A stretch of 64,000 nucleotides of DNA from DATFVA01 sp963815785 (GCA_963815785.1 CAWFHZ010000020.1:1-64000), one strand, 5' to 3'; counted from the first letter of the stretch, positions 55,421-64,000 are shown. Notes: generated from the letters alone by a model not told the origin. Made by a program: numbers and translations.

Positions 55421-55926
55421 GTGCCCGTCTTCTCCAGCATAAGGTCACGATAAGATTTTCTTATTTCATCTTTCTTACTAAGCGAAAGTAAACCAATTAT
55501 TTCCTCAAATCTTTGTGCAGCATCTTTTTTGCCTTTTACAACGATAGTTTCAAGCTCAAGAAAAGAACCCAGATCTTTGACACTATCAATATGAATTCTT
55601 GTATTATCGAATAAATAAAGGAGACGTTGTTTTTCAACTATAGTCTCTACTTCAAGAATATCTTTAAAATATTCTTTCGCATCATTTTTCTCCAATGAAA
55701 TCAACTGATAATCCGACCAACGATCGTCTTGCGTTTCATTTCTAATGTATTTAATCATCGTCTGGCTTCCATTTTCAAGTCTTAATTTTAACAATCCATT
55801 ATTAATTTTATAATAGATATCAACCTGTTTAAGCTCACCAATATAATGAGCATCTATTAATTTAACTCTCTCAAGCACTTCAGAACGGTTGTCAATTTTA
55901 ATTTTTAGTTCAAGATTTGTCGGCAT
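55417..55926 (-). CDS. CYTH domain protein (class IV adenylate cyclase-like)
   Basis: A 169-residue protein of the CYTH/TTM fold, which binds triphosphates in a tunnel. The N-terminal NLELKIKI matches the family ExExK entry, and acidic and basic strands follow (LLKLRLENG, KYIRNETQ, RIHIDSVKDLGSFLELE). Members are adenylate cyclases, thiamine-triphosphatases or tripolyphosphatases; which one cannot be told here. It overlaps the methyltransferase by 17 bases and AddB by four. Confidence 0.8.
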   Translation of the reverse strand: MPTNLELKIKIDNRSEVLERVKLIDAHYIGELKQVDIYYKINNGLLKLRLENGSQTMIKYIRNETQDDRWSDYQLISLEKNDAKEYFKDILEVETIVEKQRLLYLFDNTRIHIDSVKDLGSFLELETIVVKGKKDAAQRFEEIIGLLSLSKKDEIRKSYRDLMLEKTGT

Positions 55927-56542
55927 CGGATTTATGAATTCCCTTATTAATATAAATCTGGAGAACTTCTCTCCCCATTCTTGGTTTTATAGAATTGATT
56001 CTGTTTGATGAAAACTTTAATTGGAGATGCGGTGAAAACAAACTATAAAATTCCTGAACATTAACAGCGAACGGCGGACCTCCTCCTCTTTCTTCAACAG
56101 GGAAAAGTAAAGCAACAAGTTTTCCGTTCTGCTTTAATAGATTTGAAATTTTTTCCGCATATACTTTTCTTCTTTCCGGACTTATGGAACAGTAAGTCAC
56201 ATAATCATAAATGTAATCAAACTGATTTTTATAAATTGAATCAAGATCAAAAATATCGTATAAAAGAAAATTAATTTTTAGATTTTCCTCCTCTGCCATT
56301 TTTTTTGCAAACTTGATTGCCTCTATTGAAAAATCAACAGCATAGACATCAAATCCTTTTTTTGCAGCAAGTATAGCATCGTATCCTTTACCGCAACCCA
56401 AAATTAATATTTTACCCGGTTTAATAAATTGTTGCGATACAATAAGATTTTCAAACACCGGGGTGGGTGTTTTCATATCCCATCGGTCTTCATTATTAAG
56501 ATATTTTTCATCCCAGAAGGATGCTGAATCAGGATATGACAT
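55910..56542 (-). CDS. TPMT-family class I SAM methyltransferase
   Basis: A 210-residue methyltransferase of the thiopurine S-methyltransferase-like group. FWDEKYLNNEDRWDMKTPTPVF is the family N-terminus, ILILGCGKGYDAILAAKKGF binds SAM, and DVYAVDFSIEAIKFAK is motif II. The natural substrate is unknown; relatives methylate thiol, selenium or tellurium compounds. It is first in a three-gene overlapping set with the CYTH protein and AddB. Confidence 0.85.
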   Translation of the reverse strand: MSYPDSASFWDEKYLNNEDRWDMKTPTPVFENLIVSQQFIKPGKILILGCGKGYDAILAAKKGFDVYAVDFSIEAIKFAKKMAEEENLKINFLLYDIFDLDSIYKNQFDYIYDYVTYCSISPERRKVYAEKISNLLKQNGKLVALLFPVEERGGGPPFAVNVQEFYSLFSPHLQLKFSSNRINSIKPRMGREVLQIYINKGIHKSDADKS

Positions 56543-56613
56543 AAATAGTTATTAAATAAGATGTTGATATTGACACAGACTTCATTAATTTTGAATAAAA
56601 AAAAGAAATTATT

Positions 56614-57258
56614 ATGAAAAAATTATTGTTAGCGGCAATAATAGTTATTCCCCTGTTAAATGTAAATGCACAGGAGATCGGCGAACTAGCCCCGGAGAAA
56701 AAACCGGAGGTATTCCCTAATAATACTCTTGGTCTTGATATTATGTTCAGCGAAGGAGGATTTGGATTTGGTGGTTTTTACAGACGACAACTTTCTCAAA
56801 AAATAACGGCTTTCACAGATATTTCTTTTTCAGAAGCAAAAGATGAACGGGAATTTGAATATGTTGATTATTACGGCAACACTTATACTATAGGAAAAAA
56901 GAATCGTGTTTTCATGGTTCCATTAAATTTTGGTGCTCAGTACCGGTTATTCGAAAATGTTATTTATGATAATCTTCGGCCGTACCTTAATGCAGGTATC
57001 GGACCAACATTGGTAATTACAACCCCGTATGCAAAAGAATTTTTTAATTCCTTTGGAGATGCAAAATTGAAGTTTGCGGCGGGAGGATATTTTGGATTTG
57101 GTGCAAACTTCGGACTTGATAAAAGTAATCTTGTTGGAATAAATGTCAGGTATTATATAGTACAATTCTTCGATAAAGGAGTGGAAAGTCTTGAAGGCAG
57201 GTACAAGAAAACCATCGGTGGGTTTTTCCTAACAATAAATCTTGGAATGATGTATTGA
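56614..57258 (+). CDS. Outer membrane beta-barrel protein
   Basis: A 214-residue exported protein with a signal peptide ending NVNAQ and alternating hydrophobic strands (GGFGFGGFYRRQLSQKITAFTDIS, AAGGYFGFGANFGL, IGGFFLTINLGMMY) that fit a small beta-barrel of the OmpA/porin-like type. The C-terminus is short and aromatic, typical of barrel closure. The function is unknown. The stop overlaps a TTG start of the next gene. Confidence 0.7.
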   Translation: MKKLLLAAIIVIPLLNVNAQEIGELAPEKKPEVFPNNTLGLDIMFSEGGFGFGGFYRRQLSQKITAFTDISFSEAKDEREFEYVDYYGNTYTIGKKNRVFMVPLNFGAQYRLFENVIYDNLRPYLNAGIGPTLVITTPYAKEFFNSFGDAKLKFAAGGYFGFGANFGLDKSNLVGINVRYYIVQFFDKGVESLEGRYKKTIGGFFLTINLGMMY

Positions 57259-57983
57259 GTACTGCCATCCCTCCTTTTAAGGGATTTAATAGAGATATAT
57301 TTTCTTTTTTAAGTGACCTCGAAAAAAATAACAATACCACATGGTTTGCAAAAAACCGGGACAGATACCAGGAAAGTGTGGTTCTTCCGGCAAAAGCTTT
57401 CGTCTCCTCAATTGGACAATTTTTTACACAATTAAATCCTGCCATACGAACTGAACCTAAATTCAATAAAACACTGATGAGAATTAATAAGGATATGCGT
57501 TTTTCAAAAGACGCACCTTACAAAAATTATTTCTTAATCCACTTTGGAAGATTTAAGATGGATAGTGAATTCTATCTCTATTTTGATAAACAGGGAGCGG
57601 ATTTCGGTGTTTTCTTTAACGGGGAAAGCGGGGATGAACTTTATTTTTCGCAAAACCTGGAAAAATATTCAAGGGATATTATTAAAACATTTAATAGTTA
57701 TAATTTAAACAAAGCGTTCAATTTGCACGAATTAAAAAAAACACCTGTATTGATTAAAAAGAAATTTGATGCAAATCAGAATTTTGATTTATTGAAAAAA
57801 AATAAGTACTTACTGCTTGAAAAAGAAATCCCAATAAAAAACAGATTACTTTTTTCTGAAGATATTTTAACCTACCTGGTAAAAAATTATGCGTCCCTTT
57901 ATCCTCTTTACTGCTTTGCAATTTCGCAGCAGCCTTTAAAACTGCTTGATAAATTTGAAGAAACCATGGGAGTTCCGGTTTAA
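57255..57983 (+). CDS. DUF2461 family protein (TIGR02453)
   Basis: A 242-residue cytosolic protein of a widely conserved uncharacterised family. It starts FKGFNRDIFSFLSDLEKNNNTTWFAKNRDRYQESV, and has the motif RINKDMRFSKDAPYKNYFLIHF that defines TIGR02453. The start is a TTG at 57,255 overlapping the preceding stop as TTGA. The function is not known. Confidence 0.85.
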   Translation: MSTAIPPFKGFNRDIFSFLSDLEKNNNTTWFAKNRDRYQESVVLPAKAFVSSIGQFFTQLNPAIRTEPKFNKTLMRINKDMRFSKDAPYKNYFLIHFGRFKMDSEFYLYFDKQGADFGVFFNGESGDELYFSQNLEKYSRDIIKTFNSYNLNKAFNLHELKKTPVLIKKKFDANQNFDLLKKNKYLLLEKEIPIKNRLLFSEDILTYLVKNYASLYPLYCFAISQQPLKLLDKFEETMGVPV

Positions 57984-57986
57984 GAG

Positions 57987-58532
57987 TTATCGGATTTTTT
58001 TCCATTTAATTGTGCATCCTATTGAAAATGTTTCAGGAACAGATATTTCCTCACCTGTTAGTAATTCTGTTATCGCATCTTTCAGGTAATGCGATTTGAC
58101 TCTTTCAGGTTCTTTCCAGTTATCGTCAATTTTTCCATGGTACGTGAGTTTTTTGTTGCTATCAAATAAAAATATTTCGGGTGTATGTGTTGCATCAAAT
58201 TTTACAGCAACTGACTGATCCTCATCTCTTAAATAAGGAAAATTAAAATTTTTATCCCCGGCTCTTTTCTTCATATTTTCAAATGAATCTTCCGGGTATC
58301 CCGACTCATCATTTGAATTTATTGCCAAAATCTGGACCCCTCTGTTTCCAAATTCCTGTTGAATTTCTTTAATTCTTTCTTCATAGGCCTGTACATACGG
58401 ACAATGATTACAACTGAAAATAATTACAAGAATTTTTTTGCTGTAATCAGCAGTAGAATACCATTTTTCATCTGTACCAATAAGTTTAAAATCCGGTAAT
58501 ACTGATCCTATTTTTAAATTTTTAGTAGCCAT
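57987..58532 (-). CDS. Thioredoxin-fold (AhpC/TSA-like) protein
   Basis: A 181-residue thioredoxin-fold protein with an FSCNHCPYVQAYEERI site (C-x2-C) and THTPEIFLFD with the cis-Pro. The Cys-x-x-Cys places it among thiol-disulfide oxidoreductases rather than one-Cys peroxiredoxins. No signal peptide is seen, so it is probably cytosolic. The ATG at 58,532 has GGAG at good spacing and is preferred to one four codons upstream. Confidence 0.82.
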   Translation of the reverse strand: MATKNLKIGSVLPDFKLIGTDEKWYSTADYSKKILVIIFSCNHCPYVQAYEERIKEIQQEFGNRGVQILAINSNDESGYPEDSFENMKKRAGDKNFNFPYLRDEDQSVAVKFDATHTPEIFLFDSNKKLTYHGKIDDNWKEPERVKSHYLKDAITELLTGEEISVPETFSIGCTIKWKKIR

Positions 58533-58646
58533 TTTAATCTCCATTAAACATATTTATACTTTTAGTAAATAAATAATGTTATCGTTAAATTACAAATAAG
58601 GTGATCAATTACTTTTTTAAAAACATTTTATAAATACTATTAAATC

Positions 58647-60059
58647 GTGTCGTACAAAGAATTTACTAATCAACTTGAAACTACTTATGAAATTTTCCGT
58701 GAGAAATCACTCCGTCACAGAAGATTTAAACATTCAGAAATAAAATCCTTAATTGAAAAGCTCAAAAACAATAAGTTGTTTTCTGTAAAACAATTGGGTA
58801 TGTCTGTACAGAAACGCGAAATCTATTTAATAACAGTTGGTACAGGTAAAATAAAAGTTTTTCTCTGGTCGCAGATGCACGGGGATGAATCTTCTGCTAC
58901 AATGGCACTGTTCGATATATTTAATTTTTTCTCAATGGAAAATCAATTTGAAGATTTTAAAGAATCTATTTTGAAAAAACTTACGATCTATTTTCTCCCT
59001 ATGGTAAATCCAGACGGTGCTGAAGTATTTGAGAGGAGAAATGCTTTTCAGATTGATATAAACAGAGATGCGCTAAAACTGCAGACTCCTGAAGGCAAAA
59101 TACTTAATGACACTTTTAATTCAATCAGTGCGGATTTTGGATTTAATCTTCATGATCAAAGTATTTATTACTGTGCGGGAAGGAATCTTAAATCTGCAGC
59201 AATTTCATTTTTGGCTCCGGCAACAAATTATGATAAAGCTGTAAATCCTGTAAGACAAAAATCCATGCAATTGATAGGAAAATTGAAAACAATTTTGGAT
59301 GATTATATTCCCGGACACATAGGTAAATTTTCTGATGATTTTGAACCGCGTGCTTTCGGCGATAACTTCCAAGCCCGGGGGACAAGCACAATACTCATTG
59401 AATCTGGCGGATGGAAAGATGACCCGGAGAAACAATTTTTAAGGAAGTTGAATTTTATAATTCTTCTTGCTTCATTTAGGAGTATTGCAGAAAAAGACTA
59501 CGAGCGGGAAAACCCGGATACTTACGATAAAATTCCTTTTAATGAAAAAGACGCAATGATGAACCTGATCCTCCGGAATCTGAATTATAAAATTGATAGT
59601 CATAATATTTTGATTGATATAGGAATAAACAGAACCGAAATTAATAAAGATTCAGCCAGATCGTTTTACCAGATTGGCAGAGTAGCAGATATTGGTGATC
59701 TTTCTGTTTATAAGGGTTATGATGATTTTGATTTGAAAGGTATGCAAATAGAATACGGAAAAACGTACGAGAAAAAAATATCATCAGTTCAGGAATTATC
59801 AAATCTCAATTTTATTGATTTATTCTCAGGTGGTTATACTAATGTATTAGTAGATTTTGCTGTAACGGAAGATTTTACTAAATATCCGGTTAATATTATC
59901 TGTTCAGGGTATGAAAATGTATCCCGGATTAATGTTGACGGACCGGCAAATTTTTATATCAAAAAAAATGATGTGATAAAATTTGTTATAGTTAATGGGT
60001 TTCTTATAGATTTAAATAATCCTCAATTAGATATTGTTAATGGTGAAGTTGTAAGGTAA
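58647..60059 (+). CDS. M14 family metallocarboxypeptidase
   Basis: A 470-residue protein with zinc ligands in SQMHGDESSAT (His, Glu) and NLHDQSIYY (His), the substrate-binding MVNPDGAEVFERRNAFQIDINRDA (Asn-Arg pair) and a catalytic Glu in TILIESGGW. No signal peptide is seen. The last 170 residues form a separate domain I do not recognise. The start codon is GTG. It is a solitary gene before the second ECF pair. Confidence 0.85.
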   Translation: MSYKEFTNQLETTYEIFREKSLRHRRFKHSEIKSLIEKLKNNKLFSVKQLGMSVQKREIYLITVGTGKIKVFLWSQMHGDESSATMALFDIFNFFSMENQFEDFKESILKKLTIYFLPMVNPDGAEVFERRNAFQIDINRDALKLQTPEGKILNDTFNSISADFGFNLHDQSIYYCAGRNLKSAAISFLAPATNYDKAVNPVRQKSMQLIGKLKTILDDYIPGHIGKFSDDFEPRAFGDNFQARGTSTILIESGGWKDDPEKQFLRKLNFIILLASFRSIAEKDYERENPDTYDKIPFNEKDAMMNLILRNLNYKIDSHNILIDIGINRTEINKDSARSFYQIGRVADIGDLSVYKGYDDFDLKGMQIEYGKTYEKKISSVQELSNLNFIDLFSGGYTNVLVDFAVTEDFTKYPVNIICSGYENVSRINVDGPANFYIKKNDVIKFVIVNGFLIDLNNPQLDIVNGEVVR

Positions 60060-60135
60060 TTGTTCTATAATTAGCTTAATTTTAAAATAAATATTTCAAG
60101 GTAATGAACAACCATTTAAACCGTAAGTAACTATT

Positions 60136-60747
60136 ATGTTTCCGTTTCCAATTCTTCTGGCAATAATAAATGAACAAAATCAGCTTTATACTGATTTTGA
60201 AAAGGAAGCGATTCCACATATGGATGCTCTTTACAATTTTGCGCTTAGGATGACAGGTGACAGTGACGAAGCTAATGATCTTGTACAGGAGACCTACCTT
60301 AAAGCCTTTCGATTTTTTGATAAATTTGAAAGGGGAACTAATTGTAAGGCCTGGTTGTTCAGAATTATGAAAAACACATTTATTAATACCTACAGAAAGT
60401 CTTCCAAAGAACCGGATAAAATTGATTATGAAGAGGTGGAAAATTTTTATGAAAATATAAAACCTTCTTCTACAGATAGTGCACATCTTGAAAAAGAAAT
60501 TTATGACAATCTGCTTGATGATGAATTATCAAATGCAATTGCTGCTCTACCCGAAGATTTTAGAACGGTAATAATTTTATGCGATATCGAAGGATTTACT
60601 TATGATGAAATAGCAGATTTTGTAGACATTCCGGTAGGCACTGTCAGATCAAGGCTGCATCGAGCAAGAAAAATGTTATTTGCAAAATTATATAATTATG
60701 CTGCTGATAAAGGTTACATTGATAAAGATGAAAATGTGAACGAGTGA
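60136..60747 (+). CDS. ECF RNA polymerase sigma factor
   Basis: A 203-residue group IV sigma factor. Region 2: ALYNFALRMTGDSDEANDLVQETYLKAFRFFDKFERGTNCKAWLFRIMKNTFINTYRK; region 4: LPEDFRTVIILCDIEGFTYDEIADFVDIPVGTVRSRLHRARKML. This resembles the RpoE/SigH branch. The upstream region does not show the GTTAC cluster seen at the first ECF pair. The anti-sigma gene follows four bases after the stop. Confidence 0.92.
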   Translation: MFPFPILLAIINEQNQLYTDFEKEAIPHMDALYNFALRMTGDSDEANDLVQETYLKAFRFFDKFERGTNCKAWLFRIMKNTFINTYRKSSKEPDKIDYEEVENFYENIKPSSTDSAHLEKEIYDNLLDDELSNAIAALPEDFRTVIILCDIEGFTYDEIADFVDIPVGTVRSRLHRARKMLFAKLYNYAADKGYIDKDENVNE

Positions 60748-60751
60748 AATT

Positions 60752-61594
60752 ATGAAGGAGAACCGTGAATTATATTACATTGCCGCACTCGTAGATGGGG
60801 AAATAAAAGATTCAACTGAAGAGAATAAACTCAGAGCCCAAATAGAGAATAACCCGGAACTACAATTTGAATACAATGTTCAGAGATCAATTAAAACACT
60901 GGTATCCAAAAGATTAAAGATAACCCCTGCCCCTGCAAAAGTTAGAAAAAAACTCGAACGAAAAATTTCACCTGAATATAAATCAAGATTCGTTTTTAAC
61001 TTCCTTCCCGAAATTTTTGCTTCCCGTCCGGTAATAGCGTGGGGTAGCTCCATTGTTTTAGTATTAGCTGCAATTCTGATTATTTTTAATCTTACTCCGC
61101 AGCCCGAATATAAAAATTTTGTTCTGGAACAGAGTGGAAGCAACAATATGTTCATTCAGGCAGGACAAAATTTTGAAAATATTCTTACAGGTAGACTTGC
61201 ACCTCAAATCTCTTCTGATAATCCTGAAAACATAAAAAAATTTTTTACAGAACAAGGTGTTTCATACCCAACTTATATTCCGGAGATTAAAGGCTGGAAA
61301 TTAATAGGGGCAGTTGTTTCCGTGGATCATGGAAAAAAGTTTGCACATCATGTATATTCAACAGGTGACGGAAAGCTTGTTTATCTTTTCCAGGTTGATG
61401 AAGAAGATATTAAAAAATTTAAATTTCTAACGCTTACCAAAGATTTAATATCCTATCTTGATTCGGGCCATTGTTATGAATCAACTGAAAACGGAAGGAT
61501 CATTCTTATGACTAAGTTAAACAAGAACATACTCGCAGTAGTTTCAAACAGTTCGAAAGATGAAATTGAAAATAATCTTTGTCAAATAAACTAA
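60752..61594 (+). CDS. Putative transmembrane anti-sigma factor
   Basis: A 280-residue protein paired with the ECF gene. A cytosolic N-terminal domain (AALVDGEIKDSTEENKLRAQIE) resembles anti-sigma helical domains without a zinc motif; one membrane helix lies near 92-112, and a 165-residue outer domain follows, with PTYIPEIKGWKLIGAVVSV and a HHVYSTGDGKLVYLFQV strand. Partner choice is inferred from position. Confidence 0.8.
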   Translation: MKENRELYYIAALVDGEIKDSTEENKLRAQIENNPELQFEYNVQRSIKTLVSKRLKITPAPAKVRKKLERKISPEYKSRFVFNFLPEIFASRPVIAWGSSIVLVLAAILIIFNLTPQPEYKNFVLEQSGSNNMFIQAGQNFENILTGRLAPQISSDNPENIKKFFTEQGVSYPTYIPEIKGWKLIGAVVSVDHGKKFAHHVYSTGDGKLVYLFQVDEEDIKKFKFLTLTKDLISYLDSGHCYESTENGRIILMTKLNKNILAVVSNSSKDEIENNLCQIN

Positions 61595-61605
61595 AGAGAC
61601 GTAAC

Positions 61606-62064
61606 ATGTTTAATATTAAAAATATTTTGTTACCTACCGATTTCAGTAACTTGTCACTTTCAGCAGCCAGATATGCCATAGATATTGCTAAACAATATAA
61701 TGCCAGGATTCATTTTTTAAATGTATTGGAAAAAACTCCTCCCATTCTGGCAATCCGCTCACTTGATCTTTCAGAGGAAAAAATAATAAAATCAATCAGT
61801 GAGGATGCCCAGAATTCACTTAAAAATGCTTTGGGGAAAATAAATAAGGATAATTCAGTTGAAATAATCCCTGTGATACAAAAAGGAATTGATTTCGAAA
61901 CTATTATTGAATATTCTGAAAAAAATCATATTGATTTAATTGTTATTGCTACCCATGGCAGAACCGGAATTTTGAGGACACTTTTAGGCAGTGTTGCAGA
62001 AAAGGTTATCAGATACGCAAAATGCCCTGTTTTAGTAATTACCCCTACTGAAAATGAGAAGTAG
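61606..62064 (+). CDS. Universal stress protein (UspA family)
   Basis: A 152-residue HUP-fold protein. It starts MFNIKNILLPTDFS and has the ATP-binding signature ATHGRTGILRTLLGSVAEKVIRYAKCPVLVI (G-x2-G-x9-GS type). The ATG at 61,606 is taken because the family begins right there; the frame extends into the anti-sigma gene. Third gene of the ECF operon, suggesting a stress response. Confidence 0.88.
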   Translation: MFNIKNILLPTDFSNLSLSAARYAIDIAKQYNARIHFLNVLEKTPPILAIRSLDLSEEKIIKSISEDAQNSLKNALGKINKDNSVEIIPVIQKGIDFETIIEYSEKNHIDLIVIATHGRTGILRTLLGSVAEKVIRYAKCPVLVITPTENEK

Positions 62065-62138
62065 GATGCTATTTATTTCTTGATTCTCCTCCCTTCTTTT
62101 AATATATTTATTGTCTGCAAGTTTAAAAAGGTTATAAA

Positions 62139-62522
62139 ATGGCAAGAGTTAAAAATGTTGAGGCTTTTTGCGGAGTTTGTAATACGGTCAGGAAAATGGA
62201 ACTTCTTGGAGAAGTTTCTTTAAACGAAAATAGTGAAAATAAACGATGGGCCAAATGCAAAAAATGCAAGCAGACTATGGTGATAGATCTTCACGAAGAT
62301 GTAAAAGAAACCAAGCCTTCTTTGGAAGGAATTGAAAACGAAGATTGTACTGTTTACGCGCCTACAAAATCATTCACCGTTGGTGAATCAATTTATCATA
62401 AAAACTGGGATGATTTTGGCAAAGTAGTTGGAAAAGATGTTCTTTCAAACGGGCAGAGTTCAATTACAGTAGAATTTCAGAAATCAGGAAATAAAAAATT
62501 AATTGAATCAATATCTAGTTAA
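62139..62522 (+). CDS. Zinc-ribbon protein with UvrD C-terminal-like domain
   Basis: A 127-residue small protein. N-terminal CGVCNT and CKKCKQ form a four-Cys zinc ribbon, and the C-terminal half (FTVGESIYHKNWDDFGKVVGK, then ITVEFQKSGNKKLIESIS) resembles the Tudor-like tail of UvrD/PcrA and CarD-like domains that contact RNA polymerase. The assignment is by pattern only. It lies 28 bases upstream of rpsU. Confidence 0.6.
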   Translation: MARVKNVEAFCGVCNTVRKMELLGEVSLNENSENKRWAKCKKCKQTMVIDLHEDVKETKPSLEGIENEDCTVYAPTKSFTVGESIYHKNWDDFGKVVGKDVLSNGQSSITVEFQKSGNKKLIESISS

Positions 62523-62534
62523 ATAACCATTAAA

Positions 62535-62542
62535 AGAGAGGT
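62535..62542 (+). promoter_or_regulatory. Strong Shine-Dalgarno of rpsU
   Basis: AGAGAGGTGA lies about eight bases before the TTG start of S21. It is among the strongest ribosome sites in the window. In some Bacteroidota S21 helps hide the anti-Shine-Dalgarno end of 16S rRNA, and a strong site on rpsU then allows autoregulation. Confidence 0.5.
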
Positions 62543-62550
62543 GAAATAAT

Positions 62551-62742
62551 TTGGTTGGAATTACAGTAGGCGAAAATGAATCAATTGATAAAGCATTAAG
62601 AAGGTTCAAAAAGAAATATGAAAGATCCGGTGTGTTAAAAGAATTTAAGAAGAGAACCTTTTTTGTTAAACCTTCGATAAAACGAAGAATGGAACGACTT
62701 AAAGCCGCAAGACGTGCTCATAGAACTGATTCCATGGAATAA
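62551..62742 (+). CDS. rpsU: 30S ribosomal protein bS21
   Basis: A 63-residue basic ribosomal protein. GITVGENESIDKALRRFKKKYERSG is the family N-terminus, and the C-terminus is RRMERLKAARRAHR. The start codon is TTG at 62,551 with a strong Shine-Dalgarno sequence; no ATG is available at the conserved N-terminus. A strong terminator follows the stop. Confidence 0.95.
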   Translation: MVGITVGENESIDKALRRFKKKYERSGVLKEFKKRTFFVKPSIKRRMERLKAARRAHRTDSME

Positions 62743-62747
62743 AATTA

Positions 62748-62773
62748 AACCCCGTTTCGACGGGGTTTTTTTT
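62748..62773 (+). terminator. Intrinsic terminator of rpsU
   Basis: AACCCCGT and ACGGGGTT pair around a TTCG tetraloop, followed by a run of eight or more T's. It is a textbook terminator; the A run on the left is too weak for strong termination of the convergent LOG gene. Confidence 0.92.
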
Positions 62774-62776
62774 GAT

Positions 62777-63646
62777 CTATTTTAATTGAATTTTTGGTTC
62801 TTCTTCCCTCTTTTCATCTTCTTTCTTCAGATAATATTTTTCAAAGTGTTTCGTTATCTGTATAAATGCTTCATCTATATCATTACAAAATGAAAACAAA
62901 TTCATATCTTCGGGACTAATAACAGCGTTAGCAACCAATCCATCAAAATTGATTATATTTTTCCAGTATTTTTCATCGTAAACTATCAGTAGCATTTTCT
63001 TTTTAATTTTATCCGTCTGAATCAAGGTTAGAATCTCAAAAAATTCATCCATTGTTCCAAAACCACCGGGGAAAACAACAAGGGCTTTTGCAAGATAAGC
63101 AAACCAGAACTTCCTCATAAAAAAATAATGGAATTCGAATCTTAGTTCAGGACTAACATACTTGTTCACAAATTGTTCGAATGGTATGCTGATATTTAAT
63201 CCGACTGAATAACCACCAGCAAGTTTAGCTCCTTTGTTTGCGGCTTCCATTATTCCAGGTCCTCCGCCTGTACAGATTATAAATCTGTTGCCGGAAGTAT
63301 CGAGATTTAATGACCACTCTGTCAATCTACGTGATAGCTCTACAGCATCTTCGTAATAACGGGACATTCTAACCTTTTGCTGGGCGTTTCTAAGTCCTTC
63401 AGCCAGTTCTTCATTAGTAGTGTATTTTGGATTTATGGTTTTAAATTTATTTAGTGCAGCCAACGAAGTTTTCTTTGACATCAACCTGGCAGATCCGAAG
63501 AAAACTATTGTATCAACAATTTTATGTTTTCTGAATTTTGCCTTGGGTTCCAGAAACTCTGAAAGTATTCTTAAAATACGTGCATCGGAGGAATTTAGAA
63601 AGTCCAGGTTTTCATAAGCCTTTAATATAGGTTTGCTTTTAGCCAT
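62777..63646 (-). CDS. LOG family protein (TIGR00730, Rossmann fold)
   Basis: A 289-residue protein of the lysine-decarboxylase-like LOG family, which hydrolyses nucleoside 5'-monophosphates to free base and ribose phosphate. Motifs are GGGPGIMEAANKGA and VFPGGFGTMDEFFE (PGGxGTxxE). An N-terminal extension and a charged C-terminal tail exceed the usual length of about 190. The substrate is uncertain. Confidence 0.85.
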   Translation of the reverse strand: MAKSKPILKAYENLDFLNSSDARILRILSEFLEPKAKFRKHKIVDTIVFFGSARLMSKKTSLAALNKFKTINPKYTTNEELAEGLRNAQQKVRMSRYYEDAVELSRRLTEWSLNLDTSGNRFIICTGGGPGIMEAANKGAKLAGGYSVGLNISIPFEQFVNKYVSPELRFEFHYFFMRKFWFAYLAKALVVFPGGFGTMDEFFEILTLIQTDKIKKKMLLIVYDEKYWKNIINFDGLVANAVISPEDMNLFSFCNDIDEAFIQITKHFEKYYLKKEDEKREEEPKIQLK

Positions 63647-63833
63647 ATCTTCCTTAAAAATTATAATTGAAAGTGAAGTTTGTTTGCCTTTTAACTAATA
63701 TTAAAATAAATCATTTTTGTATTAAAGTATCAGTATTATTATTAAATATATATTAATTCACTTTGATGACATAAAATTAATATTACTGATAAATTAAACA
63801 AATTTAGATTGAGATAGATTTATAAGGATGCGG

Positions 63834-64000
63834 ATGTTAAAGAATACCATTTTTGTTCTGTTATTTTTTGTATCAGTAACGTATTCTTCTTCAAAGGAAG
63901 AGATAGCGTTAAGAATTAATCAGATACTTTCACAACTTCCGCCATCAACCCACCTAGCAGTATTGATAATTAATCCGCTCAATCAGGATACAATTTTTTC
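63834..64000 (+). CDS. dacB: D-alanyl-D-alanine carboxypeptidase/PBP4, 5' end only
   Basis: The window ends within this gene; 55 residues are visible. A signal peptide (NTIFVLLFFVSVTYS) is followed by EIALRINQILSQLPPSTHLAVLIINPLNQDTIF, which matches the N-terminus of S13 peptidases. AAGGA lies before the ATG at 63,834; an earlier ATG at 63,828 is too close to it. The catalytic SxxK is beyond the edge, so the family call is moderate. Confidence 0.65.
   Translation, partial: MLKNTIFVLLFFVSVTYSSSKEEIALRINQILSQLPPSTHLAVLIINPLNQDTIF

Overview
The window is a low-GC chromosomal segment, almost fully coding, from a member of the Bacteroidota/Chlorobiota (FCB) branch, most likely the Ignavibacteria. 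The evidence is a metallopeptidase ending in a type IX secretion sorting tail (NYPNPFNPATTIRYEIP), a large TPR lipoprotein of PorW/SprE type, DUF4837 and DUF6249 proteins, a SecA of about 1020 residues with a SEC-C zinc tail, and frequent TTG starts. No phage, IS element or CRISPR array was seen.

Layout. 1-3,980 is the least ordinary part: the 3' end of an unknown gene, a large repeat-containing secreted protein with a displaced sorting-like domain, a 660-base non-coding stretch with nested inverted repeats, a tiny Cys-containing protein and tRNA-Asp with attachment-site-like repeats beside its 3' end. 4,049-13,000 (minus) is housekeeping: phosphofructokinase, exonuclease, thioesterase, threonine aldolase, Lnt, DedA, IspF, acylphosphatase, EamA permease and Era. 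13,071-14,717 holds an ECF sigma/anti-sigma pair divergent from a DUF6249 membrane protein, with seven GTTAC/GTAAC motifs between them. 14,799-24,238 (minus) carries TrxB, QueG, a Rieske protein, an MBL hydrolase, two ferredoxins (one frameshifted), TPM/LemA, an exported YidD-like protein with two TPR/membrane partners, and an acyl-CoA dehydrogenase. 24,398-26,088 (plus) is RlmN and a SPOUT methyltransferase. 26,090-33,437 (minus) has a Schlafen-AlbA regulator, MtgA, the TPR lipoprotein, PII and SecA.

33,600-37,300 is the accessory part: a frameshifted SDR, a decayed TPR membrane gene, an XRE regulator and, upstream of it, eleven repeat units phased at 21 bp. 37,360-42,050 (plus) is GlnE and a DUF2723 membrane protein. 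42,051-56,542 (minus) is DUF4837, a polyprenol kinase, FtsH, Hpt, TilS, RibE, RibD (split), GreA, the M1 peptidase, AddB (split), a CYTH protein and a methyltransferase. 56,614-62,742 is mostly plus: an outer-membrane barrel, DUF2461, an M14 peptidase, a second ECF sigma/anti-sigma pair, a universal stress protein, a zinc-ribbon protein and S21. The window ends with a LOG-family protein and the start of a PBP4-type carboxypeptidase.

Themes. PII and GlnE both serve nitrogen control of glutamine synthetase. Lnt, SecA, FtsH, the YidD-like cluster and the TPR lipoprotein serve the envelope and export. At least six otherwise conserved genes carry a single-base indel, five of them in a homopolymer. 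This points to sequence error in a draft assembly as the main cause, although the TPR membrane gene has so many breaks that real decay is more likely there. The most interesting unexplained signals are the 21-bp phased array beside the XRE gene, a GGGGA-rich candidate small RNA or 3' UTR at 18,162-18,370, and the GTTAC cluster between the divergent ECF genes.
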